DNA of 41,980 nucleotides, from IMG/VR virus record IMGVR_UViG_3300029624_000204, positions 1 through 41,980 of that record, one strand, 5' to 3'. The stretch comes from a virus. Numbering within the stretch: the stretch's first letter is position 1; the number at the start of each line of letters is the position of its first letter. Positions 23,010-30,879 of the stretch are shown here, piece by piece. Under the pieces are notes generated by a model. That model made no database searches. It saw only the letters and a list, made by a program, of their open reading frames with translations, and was not told the DNA's origin. The position numbers were made by a program, and so were the translations under genes.

Positions 23010-23555
23010 CGTCCAGCTGTACACATAGAAATCTTCACCACTCCGACCGTAGGACCGCAGCAACCCCTCACGCTCAGCACCCAAGGCTTCTACCCATTTG
23101 TGCGCTATGTCGTGCTCTGAGTGCGAAATGACCTGCAGGCGCCGGCAATCGCGTTCAACGATTGGTCGAATACTGTTTAAGTGCCGTGTGATCATCGGAA
23201 CGCAGCGCTTGAAACGATCGGTCCCGAACGCCCAGGCCTGCCAATGCTCCGGATCGAATGCCGCCGCATAGCTGAACCCATAGGCCGCCGCCGGCTGGCC
23301 ATCATAGTAGATCGCCCAAGCCATCCCTGGCACTGAAGCTTGCACCGCGGCTATGCCGAGCGTACGACGATCGAACCGCTCCCAAAGGCACGCAATCTCT
23401 GCAAAGTCCTGGGGCCTAATGTTTGCGGCAATGTAGGAGGCATCACGAACGCACAGGTCTTTGATTAGAAGTCGGCGAGAGGATCGACCAACGGCGCGCT
23501 CTGGCGGCTGCTTTGCGCGTTCATCACCTGTTTCAATACAGCCGCCTCTTTCCAT
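22980..23555 (-). CDS. gp13-like (DUF2833) GNAT-fold phage protein
   Basis: About 160 conserved residues (IKDLCVRDASYIAANIRPQDFAEIACLW... GMAWAIYYDGQPAAAYGF... AWAFGTDRFKRCVPMITRH... RRLQVISHSEHDIAHKWVEALGAEREGLLRSYGRSGEDFYVY) match the T7 gp13/DUF2833 group, a GNAT-like fold found between packaging and capsid genes. In T7, gp13 is needed for proper core assembly. No ATG/GTG/TTG occurs near the expected N-terminus at the terminase stop. The nearest is the ATG at 23555, which overlaps the terminase gene by 91 nt and adds a poorly conserved 30-residue extension; a rare start near 23460 is the alternative. Confidence 0.7.
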   Translation of the reverse strand: MERGGCIETGDERAKQPPERAVGRSSRRLLIKDLCVRDASYIAANIRPQDFAEIACLWERFDRRTLGIAAVQASVPGMAWAIYYDGQPAAAYGFSYAAAFDPEHWQAWAFGTDRFKRCVPMITRHLNSIRPIVERDCRRLQVISHSEHDIAHKWVEALGAEREGLLRSYGRSGEDFYVYSWTLTRQSNTHA

Positions 23556-25045
23556 CCTAGTGCCATCACCACGCCGTCAGCCTCATCCGGTGATGAGCCC
23601 GTGCGGGCTTTGATGTCCTCTTTGCTTTCAATCAGGATCTTGCCGCCCTTCATTTTCCAACGATGGGCGGTCAACTGCGCTTTGAGCGTGGCCGAGCGCT
23701 TCAACGCCAGGCCGAGGCCGCTTTTGGGATGCAGCGCCTCACGAAGCCGCCAATAAAGCTGCGCACGCAGGTTATAGAATGGGATGCGGCTATCTTTGGC
23801 GCTCTCGCCGGATTGAGCCGAGAACACGCATTTTTCGGTGGCAATGCTGTTTTCTCGTGTGAGAAACCCAACAGTGTCGCCACCCCACCCACCGGTGCAA
23901 TCAACGACGATCAGCGCGTTATCCCGGCGCTCTTTGATGATCAGCGCCCCCACGTCTGCACCGTCTTTGGTATCCACCCCTTTGCGGATTACAGGAGTTT
24001 CAAACCGGCGGCCATGGAGAGGTTGCAAAACAGTCTTGTCTTTGCCGCCTTGCGCCACGTCCGCGGCCAGCACGTCCATAGGGGAGCCGGCATCAACGCC
24101 ATTGTCATAGCGTTCAAATGCAAGCTCTATCCACTCGGATGGGATCACCTGCCATTCGTGATCTTGGCGCGCGGCTTGAAAGTCCCCAGTCTTAAGCGCG
24201 GTGCGCATCGGTTCCGGCATCTGGTCAAGCTGTGCGTCATAGTCCTGGCCTAGGAACTTGTTGTCCTTCCGGAAGGCCGGAATGAATGTCCGGCTCTTGG
24301 GTGTTCTGACTTCCCCCTCAATTTCAACCGGCTCCGGCCCGTCCACCCAGACAGTGCGGATCGCGTCACCGTCATCAATGAACACCGCATGGAGCAGTTC
24401 CCCGGGCTTAACCGTTCCGTAAAGCGGGTGGAGCGGATCTAGCCAGGGCGCAAACCATTCCAGGAGGAAGTCACCCTGGCCGCCTAGTGGCGGGTTGGTG
24501 GCGATCAGCCCCCGGCAGCGCTGACCCGGTCGCGTCGATCGAAGCCACCCCAGAACGAAAATGATTTTGCGAGGATCTAGCTGCGCGCCTTCGTCAAAAG
24601 CCTTCAAGTCATGGTCACGGCCCTGCCAATCTTCCTCAGAACCAGGCACACCCAGGTGGCCGAACTCAATCATGCGCTCATCTGGACCGACCCACCGCGG
24701 AGGGTTGCCGGTAACTTTCCCCATGCCCGATTGCCGCATAATCGCGTTCATGCGCTCAATGAGGCCCTTTAGGGATTTGAGGGAGTTCCGGAAAATCGCG
24801 ACCTTGTGGTGCGCAAATAGGGACAAGCCGGCAATCAGATCTGTTTTCCCACCGCCGGCCGCACCGCCGTAGAGCGTCAAGTCTGCCTGAGTGAAATAGC
24901 CCTCAGTTTGCGGACCTGGCTGCGGGCGCCAGTGCTCAAACTGATCCAACACCCCCGCTTCGTCCAACTGCCTTTGAAGAGCAACGCGCTCTTTCGGCCC
25001 CATAGCGTCAATCTTATCAATCAGCGCTTCCAGTGCCGTCGCCAT
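23465..25045 (-). CDS. terminase large subunit
   Basis: A 526-aa packaging motor. The ATPase has Walker A GGAAGGGKT (60-68) and Walker B LKAFDEG (148-153, D151/E152), with a coupling-type IATNPP at 181-186. The RNase-H-like nuclease has D329 (LAADVAQGG), D382 (VVDCTGGWGGD) and D487/D490 (SSPDEADGVVMAL). It cuts and pumps concatemeric DNA into the prohead through the portal. The ATG at 25045 overlaps the TerS gene by 29 nt, suggesting coupled synthesis. Confidence 0.95.
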   Translation of the reverse strand: MATALEALIDKIDAMGPKERVALQRQLDEAGVLDQFEHWRPQPGPQTEGYFTQADLTLYGGAAGGGKTDLIAGLSLFAHHKVAIFRNSLKSLKGLIERMNAIMRQSGMGKVTGNPPRWVGPDERMIEFGHLGVPGSEEDWQGRDHDLKAFDEGAQLDPRKIIFVLGWLRSTRPGQRCRGLIATNPPLGGQGDFLLEWFAPWLDPLHPLYGTVKPGELLHAVFIDDGDAIRTVWVDGPEPVEIEGEVRTPKSRTFIPAFRKDNKFLGQDYDAQLDQMPEPMRTALKTGDFQAARQDHEWQVIPSEWIELAFERYDNGVDAGSPMDVLAADVAQGGKDKTVLQPLHGRRFETPVIRKGVDTKDGADVGALIIKERRDNALIVVDCTGGWGGDTVGFLTRENSIATEKCVFSAQSGESAKDSRIPFYNLRAQLYWRLREALHPKSGLGLALKRSATLKAQLTAHRWKMKGGKILIESKEDIKARTGSSPDEADGVVMALGWKEAAVLKQVMNAQSSRQSAPLVDPLADF

Positions 25046-25499
25046 CTTCCGCTGTGTCCTGTCCGGTCAATAGTGCCATCACGCCAAGCGCAATCTCGGT
25101 AGAGCTGCGTGGCTTCAGAGCTTCAATTTTCTTTGCTTCATCTGGGCCGCCAAAGATGCCCCTGGCGTCCACCTCAGAGCGATCGCGCCACCCTGCCCGG
25201 TTTTTCATGTTGAAGATCCAGGAGGCAGAATTGAAACCTTGTATCTCCCCCTTGGCGCCCTTCTTTCCGATCTCTTCCCATTCGAGCAAACCGCGCCTGG
25301 CGGCCTCTTCCAACTTTTCGGGTGGGAAATCTTCAGGAAATTGCTCGGCGTAATAGCGGATCGTCTTCCGGTCCGCGTCAGGAAAGCTCTCTATTGAGTA
25401 ACCTTCAGCAATGTGCAGGCAGAACCTTTCACATGCGTCTTGGCGTGCGGAAGGTGTAGGCCACTTCATCGCATAGGAGTTGCCCTTTGGCGCGGCCAT
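25017..25499 (-). CDS. terminase small subunit
   Basis: A 160-aa protein beginning MAAPKGNSYAMKWPT, a common TerS opening, followed by a helical DNA-recognition region (SARQDACERFCLHIAEGYSIESF) and an SASWIFNMKNRAGWRDRSE segment typical of phage DNA-packaging small subunits. It binds the pac/cos site and brings the DNA to TerL. The ATG at 25499 has GAGG at 5 nt; a start ten codons upstream is less likely. Overlaps terL. Confidence 0.85.
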   Translation of the reverse strand: MAAPKGNSYAMKWPTPSARQDACERFCLHIAEGYSIESFPDADRKTIRYYAEQFPEDFPPEKLEEAARRGLLEWEEIGKKGAKGEIQGFNSASWIFNMKNRAGWRDRSEVDARGIFGGPDEAKKIEALKPRSSTEIALGVMALLTGQDTAEDGDGTGSAD

Positions 25500-25525
25500 G
25501 CTCACCTCTTCAAATTTTGAATAAT

Positions 25526-25750
25526 TCAACGCGGATGCACCGTCAGCTGCGCTTGATGCCGACCGCAGCGCGTGCAGGCCAACGAGCGACGAAAGCCTTC
25601 GTTCCCGCCCTCCACAAATTCAGCGCCCAGGAGATCAATGAGCATATCCAGGTTCATCCAATCGGATCGGCCACAGAAGTTGCAGTAGGCCGACAGCCTG
25701 TAGCGGCTTACCTCTATTTCATGCAACTTGGTGATCGAGACTTGTCGCAT
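25526..25750 (-). CDS. zinc-ribbon protein heading the late operon
   Basis: A 74-aa protein with four cysteines in two CxxC pairs (C23/C26 and C59/C62), a zinc-ribbon arrangement. It is the first gene before TerS, 26 nt away, and so probably the first gene of the late operon. Zinc ribbons at this position could bind DNA at the packaging site or act in transcription; the sequence does not tell which. The ATG at 25750 follows a weak ribosome site. Confidence 0.65.
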   Translation of the reverse strand: MRQVSITKLHEIEVSRYRLSAYCNFCGRSDWMNLDMLIDLLGAEFVEGGNEGFRRSLACTRCGRHQAQLTVHPR

Positions 25751-26255
25751 CTTGCATTGGCCCGACACCGGCGCAGACTATGTTGTAGCCAACAGGGTTA
25801 GAATTCGTTGCGGGTTCGCGGCTATAGTGAGCCCTTGGGCTTTTTGAGGTGTGCAATTTGTTGCGGGCAAAAGACTGCTCCTTCTGCTTGCTCTATTGCT
25901 ATTTTTGCCAGGCAATATACTGTCAGTGAAAATTTAATAAAATCAACTACTTACACACATGTAGTTACAAATCAGCGTACCCAATTCGGATTCGATACGA
26001 GTCAAGGTATCTGTGCCAATATATTTTTTAAAAACGTCATTTTTGACTGTAACAACTCACAATAAGGCAAAAAGTCATTGCGGTAAAAAGCATTTGCTAC
26101 TCCTCACACAACTACCCAAATGTCTTAACTCAAGCTCCAAGAACGTTGGTTTCACAGAAAAGAGCTTGTGCCCGTTAGATGGTTTCTCGAAAACGCATTA
26201 TGATCAGCGAGTTGCAGACAAAGAGTACCGCAACACCTCAGAGAAAGGAGGCGCA
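25751..26255. other. non-coding late-promoter region
   Basis: About 505 nt, AT-rich from 25900, with no convincing gene. It should hold the promoter for the leftward late operon and one for the rightward 30-aa gene (TATGAT -10-like at about 26199). An inverted repeat (AGCCC/GGGCT) lies near 25830. A CTCACTATAG decamer, identical to the core of T7-type promoters, is on the minus strand (plus positions 25822-25831), 72 nt before the zinc-ribbon start; I treat it as probably coincidental. Confidence 0.5.
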
Positions 26256-26348
26256 ATGAACGAGGATGTAGGATTGATTTTGCAGCTTCTGCAGTTGTGG
26301 GTCGCAGTCGAAGTGCTGCTACTCATGCAGCAGCACTCCAACCACTAA
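26256..26348 (+). CDS. 30-aa hydrophobic peptide with strong ribosome site
   Basis: MNEDVGLILQLLQLWVAVEV followed by LLLMQQHSNH: an acidic N-terminus, one hydrophobic helix (7-24) and a polar end. AAAGGAGG lies 5-6 nt upstream of the ATG, the best Shine-Dalgarno in this region. An imperfect 11-bp hairpin (26355-26392) follows the stop. Size and form resemble type I toxin or small regulatory membrane peptides. No antisense RNA can be read from the sequence alone. Confidence 0.5.
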   Translation: MNEDVGLILQLLQLWVAVEVLLLMQQHSNH

Positions 26349-26767
26349 CCAAGTCCTCTTCCGGCAAAGTTTAGCAGCAGCGCCGGAAGGGGCCAGCTTC
26401 AAAATCGTAATTCAAATGCCCCCACCGTGACAACTAAAAAGCCCACACCAATAGCAATACGCCGGGCGCCGCTTGCAGTTCTCCTAGTCGTTATCCAAAA
26501 ACTTTTCCACGCATCCAAGGTGGCTCTCCAGTCACGCCAACATGCGTTGGCCACTTTGTATTGAAGGTGTTCCCCTCTGGTGCTGGCATCGACCTACCTT
26601 TTATGCCCGTTCGCAGCGTGTTTATCCCTGAAATCTCTTCTTTGGCCACCTTGACCGATGCAGCTCTTAAATCCTCAAGCCTACTGCTGCACTTCCATAT
26701 TACTGTTCAAAGTTGTACTGTTTCGAAGCGCCCTTTTTAGTGATGCTTTTATGAACCGGAAAATAAT
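26349..26767. other. region with no confident gene; hairpin and short minus-strand frames
   Basis: About 420 nt. It starts with a hairpin (CTTCCGGC 26358-26365 / GCCGGAAG 26382-26389, extended to about 11 bp with one G-T pair). On the minus strand a 32-codon frame (26491-26589) begins MPAPEGNTFNTKWPT behind AAGG and resembles the TerS N-terminus. A second overlapping frame ends in a possible TM (RRIAIGVGFLVVTVGAFEL). Either could be a gene remnant. Confidence 0.35.
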
Positions 26768-27229
26768 ATGAATGAACTTATCAAGTTTTTGCCGGATGTC
26801 GTCAACGCAGTAAAAGACAACCAATTCGGCTTAATTATAGCCGCTGTATTTGTCATCGCCTTGGTTGTCATTACCCTTGCCAAAGGTGGGCAGTTATTCA
26901 TAAGAATTGTCGGAATGATACTTGTTTTTTTATCTGCGATTAGCTTATCGGCAATTGTATTGTTCCAAAATTCGACTGACTCCCAAACTGGCCAGAATGG
27001 TTCATTCTGCATACAGGGCAGCGACTGCATTTCAGGTGAATGTTACCCAGGCCCACATCCCAAGCCGAACGGTTCCGGCAAAAACTATTGCGTCGCGCGG
27101 GATCGAAACTGCGCTTTACCGGGATTTGACGGGGTTGATGAAGGCACAAGCGTCTACATGCATGGCTCAAAGTTGACGTGTGTCAATCCAGGCGATGGGT
27201 TCAGTTTGCAACTTGTCGGCGGCGTTTGA
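26768..27229 (+). CDS. two-TM protein with Cys-rich exported domain
   Basis: A 153-aa protein with a short N-terminal helix, two TM segments (about 20-38 and 43-66) and a C-terminal domain with six cysteines (81, 87, 92, 108, 115, 138). The even number and spacing suggest three disulfides in the periplasm. The pattern C-x5-C-x4-C (CIQGSDCISGEC) resembles small Cys-knot-like modules. No family recognised. It is an isolated plus-strand gene in the AT-rich island. An envelope-modifying or exclusion role is inferred only from location and topology. Confidence 0.65.
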   Translation: MNELIKFLPDVVNAVKDNQFGLIIAAVFVIALVVITLAKGGQLFIRIVGMILVFLSAISLSAIVLFQNSTDSQTGQNGSFCIQGSDCISGECYPGPHPKPNGSGKNYCVARDRNCALPGFDGVDEGTSVYMHGSKLTCVNPGDGFSLQLVGGV

Positions 27230-27413
27230 GGCGACTAAGAACTAAAAGACAGGCAATGTACCCGCGTTACAGTCTCCAAATTTTGTAAGTCGCGCGTTGA
27301 AAAAGCCCGCTTTGGCGAGCCTAGCAAATCATCTATCTTGCCGAGCGTTGGCCCCACCAACGTTGACGTATGGCCCATGTCAAACGACCCGGCGAATGTC
27401 TCTGAAAAGATGT

Positions 27414-27452
27414 CTTGAAGGTTGCGCCCTGTGTTGGGCGCAGTTCTTCAAG
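27414..27452. other. two-tier hairpin
   Basis: CTTGAAG (27414-27420) pairs with CTTCAAG (27446-27452), and TGCGCCC (27423-27429) pairs with GGGCGCA (27436-27442), with small internal loops. It lies in the 270-nt gap between the Cys-rich gene and the DUF6362-like gene. It lacks a U-tract, so it is not a standard terminator; a structured RNA element or protein site is possible. Confidence 0.4.
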
Positions 27453-27500
27453 GTATCTCTATGGGGCTGCTTTTAGGCCCATTCTGTGAAACCTGTCCAG

Positions 27501-27905
27501 CTACGCCGCTTCTCTAGAAATACTTCCTAGGGCAAGTTTTTCAGATAGCTTTTTCAAAACAACACGATTGCGTTTAAGCACCGTTGAGCGTTCCCACCCA
27601 TATTTTTTGCAAACCTGGGTGAATTTGCCCCCACCCGCCTTGCACATAACTTCGTATTGGAGAGCCCGGCGTGCGTCGACGTCATCAATCAGAGCCCACC
27701 AGGTCATTGCCTCTTCTGCCCTGGCAATCTCCTGCGCGCTGCAGGTCCGTTGGCGCTTTACCTTCCTGATCATGTTTGGATCCGGCCAAGTTGCCCAGGC
27801 TGTGCGCGGGCCATCCCCTTTGCCAACCACGGCAATCACTTCAACGGCCTCGACCAGGCGGGTCAATATCAATTCAGATGCAACGAGTTTCAGGCCTTTT
27901 TGCAA
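27501..27905 (-). CDS. DUF6362-like HTH protein, candidate late regulator
   Basis: A 134-aa protein with GPRTAWATWPDP, AEEAMTWWALIDDVDARRALQYEVMCKAG and a C-terminal helix-turn-helix (FTQVCKKYGWERSTVLKRNRVVLKKL). This matches the DUF6362-type proteins commonly encoded just upstream of packaging genes in alphaproteobacterial prophages, with a sigma-region-4-like HTH. The start is TTG at 27905, supported by AGGAG 8 nt upstream. It lies upstream of the late operon on the same strand. A role in activating late transcription is inferred. Confidence 0.65.
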   Translation of the reverse strand: MQKGLKLVASELILTRLVEAVEVIAVVGKGDGPRTAWATWPDPNMIRKVKRQRTCSAQEIARAEEAMTWWALIDDVDARRALQYEVMCKAGGGKFTQVCKKYGWERSTVLKRNRVVLKKLSEKLALGSISREAA

Positions 27906-28164
27906 TCTAATCGCTCCTGTTCATCACGAATCTTGGTTTCCAACATTAGTTGACTCAGCAAGTCTCAGAGTATCGAAAACTCCGTAGTCATACCTTCGAC
28001 AGCACGTATCCAATACGCTTCATTTGAAAGTGAAGCTGATTTTGCCACCATAGATTTGAATCAAAAAGGACTATCCTTTAGAATTGCATAAAATAGATCA
28101 TGCTGATAATTTTAGCACTCATACGCAATAATTTTTGACAGATTCGAACAATTGGATTCATATA

Positions 28165-28422
28165 ATGCCGACATCAGACGAAGAATTATCAGCAAAAAGA
28201 CAACAATATATATTTTGGTTAGTCTATTTTGGATTTGCGGTAGGAGGTATAATCGCTATTGGCGTGATAGGTAGCGTAATTTACCTATCCATTTTTGGAG
28301 ATTATGATCCCGAAAACAAGAGAGTTATACCTGAGATCCTTCAAAACTGGGGTGGTATAATTGTTGGATTTTTCTTCGGAACTTTTGCAGGACTGATCAA
28401 AGACTTCATAAAATCTGGTTAG
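28165..28422 (+). CDS. small two-TM protein
   Basis: An 85-aa protein with TM segments at about 16-42 (FWLVYFGFAVGGIIAIGVIG...) and 61-80 (WGGIIVGFFFGTFAGLI). The ATG at 28165 is chosen over an upstream TTG; neither has a clear ribosome site. Base composition is AT-rich, unlike the phage core. Convergent with the secreted protein gene, 6 nt apart. Function unknown; possible holin-like or exclusion protein. Confidence 0.55.
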   Translation: MPTSDEELSAKRQQYIFWLVYFGFAVGGIIAIGVIGSVIYLSIFGDYDPENKRVIPEILQNWGGIIVGFFFGTFAGLIKDFIKSG

Positions 28423-28428
28423 CAACAA

Positions 28429-29175
28429 TTAGAATGAAACTTTTTTCAGCTTAACTCCATAAACCAAAGGGTTTCCCTTAACCCGAAAACCTCGACCTTT
28501 AATGTCTTCCACCTCATTAGAACGAAAGAAATATTTTAGAATCCCCCTAAAATCAATTTTCTCTAACGGTGGAGTAGCTCTGTTATAATAGAATTCATAA
28601 TCAACAGAAAACAAGATTGTCGACATAACAACATACGCATTTCCAGTTGCAACATTTCCTTGAATCGTCTTTCGGCATTTAGGACCTATTTCTCTTGTCA
28701 CCAAATCAAAACCATCAGAGAATAAATAGTATTCTGTTAACTCCCCTATATTAACGACGACTTGATTTGTGTTTTTTGAAAGAGAATTACTTCCGAATCT
28801 CGATATTTCTTTGATTAAACGGTTTCCAACATATTCAAATCGCGTTTTGAGCGTCCAAAAGAGACCTTGGTTAATAACTCGGGACTGGTATACTTCATAT
28901 CCTTCTCTCTGTCGGAAAGTTGAAAATTCGGGCGTACACAAGAACCCAAACACTCTCTTACCGTTTTGCTTAGTGCCACCCCCCCTCTTAAAATAAACAT
29001 ACGAGCCTGGTGTAATAGATCTATTTTTACTCTTTGGCAAATAGTCTATCAAAATATGATCTTGATCATTTACTATTTTCTGAACAGCCACTCTTGCTTC
29101 TTCTGTAAAAGCATTAGCATTACTAGAGAACGAAAATAGACATAGCAACAAAGTCAAAAATTGATTGCATTTCAT
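28429..29175 (-). CDS. secreted protein of unknown function
   Basis: A 248-aa protein. The ATG at 29175 opens into a clear signal peptide (MKCNQFLTLLLCLFSFSSNA, cleavage likely after ANA). The mature part is beta-rich (YVYFKRGGGTKQNGKRVFGFLC, two Cys near 80 and 165) with a basic C-terminus. No family recognised. Strongly AT-rich and codon use unlike the structural genes, pointing to recent acquisition. With the exported nuclease next to it, it makes a pair of secreted cargo products. Confidence 0.7.
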   Translation of the reverse strand: MKCNQFLTLLLCLFSFSSNANAFTEEARVAVQKIVNDQDHILIDYLPKSKNRSITPGSYVYFKRGGGTKQNGKRVFGFLCTPEFSTFRQREGYEVYQSRVINQGLFWTLKTRFEYVGNRLIKEISRFGSNSLSKNTNQVVVNIGELTEYYLFSDGFDLVTREIGPKCRKTIQGNVATGNAYVVMSTILFSVDYEFYYNRATPPLEKIDFRGILKYFFRSNEVEDIKGRGFRVKGNPLVYGVKLKKVSF

Positions 29176-29360
29176 GACACCCAGCCCTTTTGATTGAAAA
29201 AAGCTAAAATGAATTGGCCTTAACTTCAAGGCGAATTTTTCACCTTAAAATCTCAGAATGTGAAACAGGTGCAATCAAGAGGTCGACCCGAATGACATTC
29301 CACCGCGCCTCTTCACTTCCATACAGAAACACTCAAACTAATACGGCTTAGGTTGTTGAT

Positions 29361-29822
29361 TTAACGTCGTAAACAATCAGCGTTTCGAGTGTAGTGCTGT
29401 CCCGAATATCGCTCCCAGGCGCAGGCATGGCCCGCTTTCACCAGCTTCATTGCAACGTCGTTTCCATCGACAAAGCACTGTGCCACAAAACGTTCGCCGG
29501 ACTTCTTGCGTGAACGCCCGTCGCAAGGCGTCCCCTCACCCACCGTGCGACATTGCACCGTTTTGCCGGCAACTAAGTCTTTCACGAAATCGCCAGCCTC
29601 TTTGAAGCCTGGCTTGCCACGTTCCGGAGCGTCGATGCCGCATAGGCGTATCCGAACTATCGGCCGGCTTAACTGGAACGTATCGCCATCGACCACATAG
29701 GACACTTTGCTTGTCCATTCATCGGCTCGGGGACTTGCTGCTTCTGCTGAATAGAAAGCAGCAGATAAGCAAACGACAATGGCGGCACTGTAAACTGACC
29801 CTGGGTGCCTTAATGGTTGCAT
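29361..29822 (-). CDS. exported thermonuclease-family protein
   Basis: A 153-aa SNase-like protein with a signal peptide (1-29, AAFYSAEAA). Motifs: VDGDTF (44-49), RIRLCGIDAPERGKPGFKEA (57-76), ERFVAQCFVDGNDVAMKLVKAGHACA (110-135). These cover the metal-binding Asp and active-site Arg/Glu region of the family, with extra cysteines for disulfides. It would cut DNA or RNA in the periplasm or outside. A ribosome site (AAGGA, 8 nt) supports the start. In a prophage it could attack incoming DNA, scavenge nutrients or simply be cargo. Confidence 0.85.
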   Translation of the reverse strand: MQPLRHPGSVYSAAIVVCLSAAFYSAEAASPRADEWTSKVSYVVDGDTFQLSRPIVRIRLCGIDAPERGKPGFKEAGDFVKDLVAGKTVQCRTVGEGTPCDGRSRKKSGERFVAQCFVDGNDVAMKLVKAGHACAWERYSGQHYTRNADCLRR

Positions 29823-29904
29823 AATGCATCCTTAGGAATATTTTTTTGGATCATATCAGAAAAATTCAGTACTCTCCAATATAAAATTGAACACGGACAG
29901 AAAA

Positions 29905-30879
29905 ATGGCTGACAAATATTCAATCCAAAAGCTAAAACCCGCAATTATATTAATATCTATTAGCTTGATTTCGATATCTTTTTCAATATTAATCGCGCTA
30001 TATGCAGAAAATTACTACTATGTTTACACTACATACGAATCTGATTTTTACTTCCTAATTACAGCAGCGTGTTTGACGATAATATTCTTCACCGCTGCAA
30101 CGTTGTATTTTTTCAGAACTCCTGAAGAAGCACCCACGCTCAAACTAACTTCAGTTGAAACTATCGATCATCAAATCAATAATCTTAGTCGACAAAAATT
30201 TCTGCTCGCTTGTGTAAGTATCGCACTTGGAGTCTATGCGATTTATGTAGCTACCCGTGGTATCGAGGTTGCAAAATCAACCGTTCCGTCTCGAGAGGCT
30301 TATAGCCTGGACAAAACCATATCCCTAGCAAATCGACAGCTCGAACAACTTTTGGATACAGTTCCAACTATCGATGGAAATACGCAAGAATTTCAATTGA
30401 AGAGACTGGAAAAAACGGAGAAAATACTTTCTGAAATCGAAATTCAACAAACCGAACGAAATAGAATACTCAACCAAATAGAGAGTGGAAGCATTTCCGG
30501 AACTTTCCTATTCGAGTTTTTTTCGAACATTCTAGTTCGGATCGGCACAATCGCGATAACTCTTACTCTATGGGGCTTTTGCTTTGGATTGTATCGAAGG
30601 TGTGACATCAGAATAAATGAGCTCAAATCGACGTTGCTTGCTCTTAAACTAGTCGAAAGTAGGACTGAACTTGAGCAATTCAAAATTGCCCGAGACGCTG
30701 TTATTATAATCGATGAGCCAAAGAAACTGACTGCGACATCAGTTGAAAACGTTCTTTCAAACCACGTCGCGAAGCAGCATGAGCAGTTTTTTCAAACGTT
30801 TCCAGAGTTTCTCAAAAACATTTCTCAATTTATCCGGTTAGACGACGACAAGAAATCTTCGAGCAAGCAAGAACCATGA
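29905..30879 (+). CDS. four-TM membrane protein with coiled coil
   Basis: A 324-aa protein with TM segments at about 13-35, 48-70, 98-117 and 200-229. A helical loop (130-198, Gln/Glu/Arg-rich, KRLEKTEKILSEIEIQQTERN) lies between TM3 and TM4, and a cytoplasmic C-terminus of about 95 residues ends in a charged tail. The ATG at 29905 is used; a TTG six codons upstream is possible. AT-rich. Its stop abuts the convergent gene at 30880 with no gap. No family recognised; a membrane sensor or superinfection-exclusion protein is possible. Confidence 0.65.
   Translation: MADKYSIQKLKPAIILISISLISISFSILIALYAENYYYVYTTYESDFYFLITAACLTIIFFTAATLYFFRTPEEAPTLKLTSVETIDHQINNLSRQKFLLACVSIALGVYAIYVATRGIEVAKSTVPSREAYSLDKTISLANRQLEQLLDTVPTIDGNTQEFQLKRLEKTEKILSEIEIQQTERNRILNQIESGSISGTFLFEFFSNILVRIGTIAITLTLWGFCFGLYRRCDIRINELKSTLLALKLVESRTELEQFKIARDAVIIIDEPKKLTATSVENVLSNHVAKQHEQFFQTFPEFLKNISQFIRLDDDKKSSSKQEP

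Noticed and set aside
25808-26065. Plus-strand frame with several Cys upstream of the 30-aa gene
   Set aside because: TTG start, no ribosome site, low-complexity AT-rich second half; looks like a chance frame.
26358-26389. Hairpin as a rho-independent terminator
   Set aside because: Loop of 16 nt and no T-run on either strand; kept only as a structural note.
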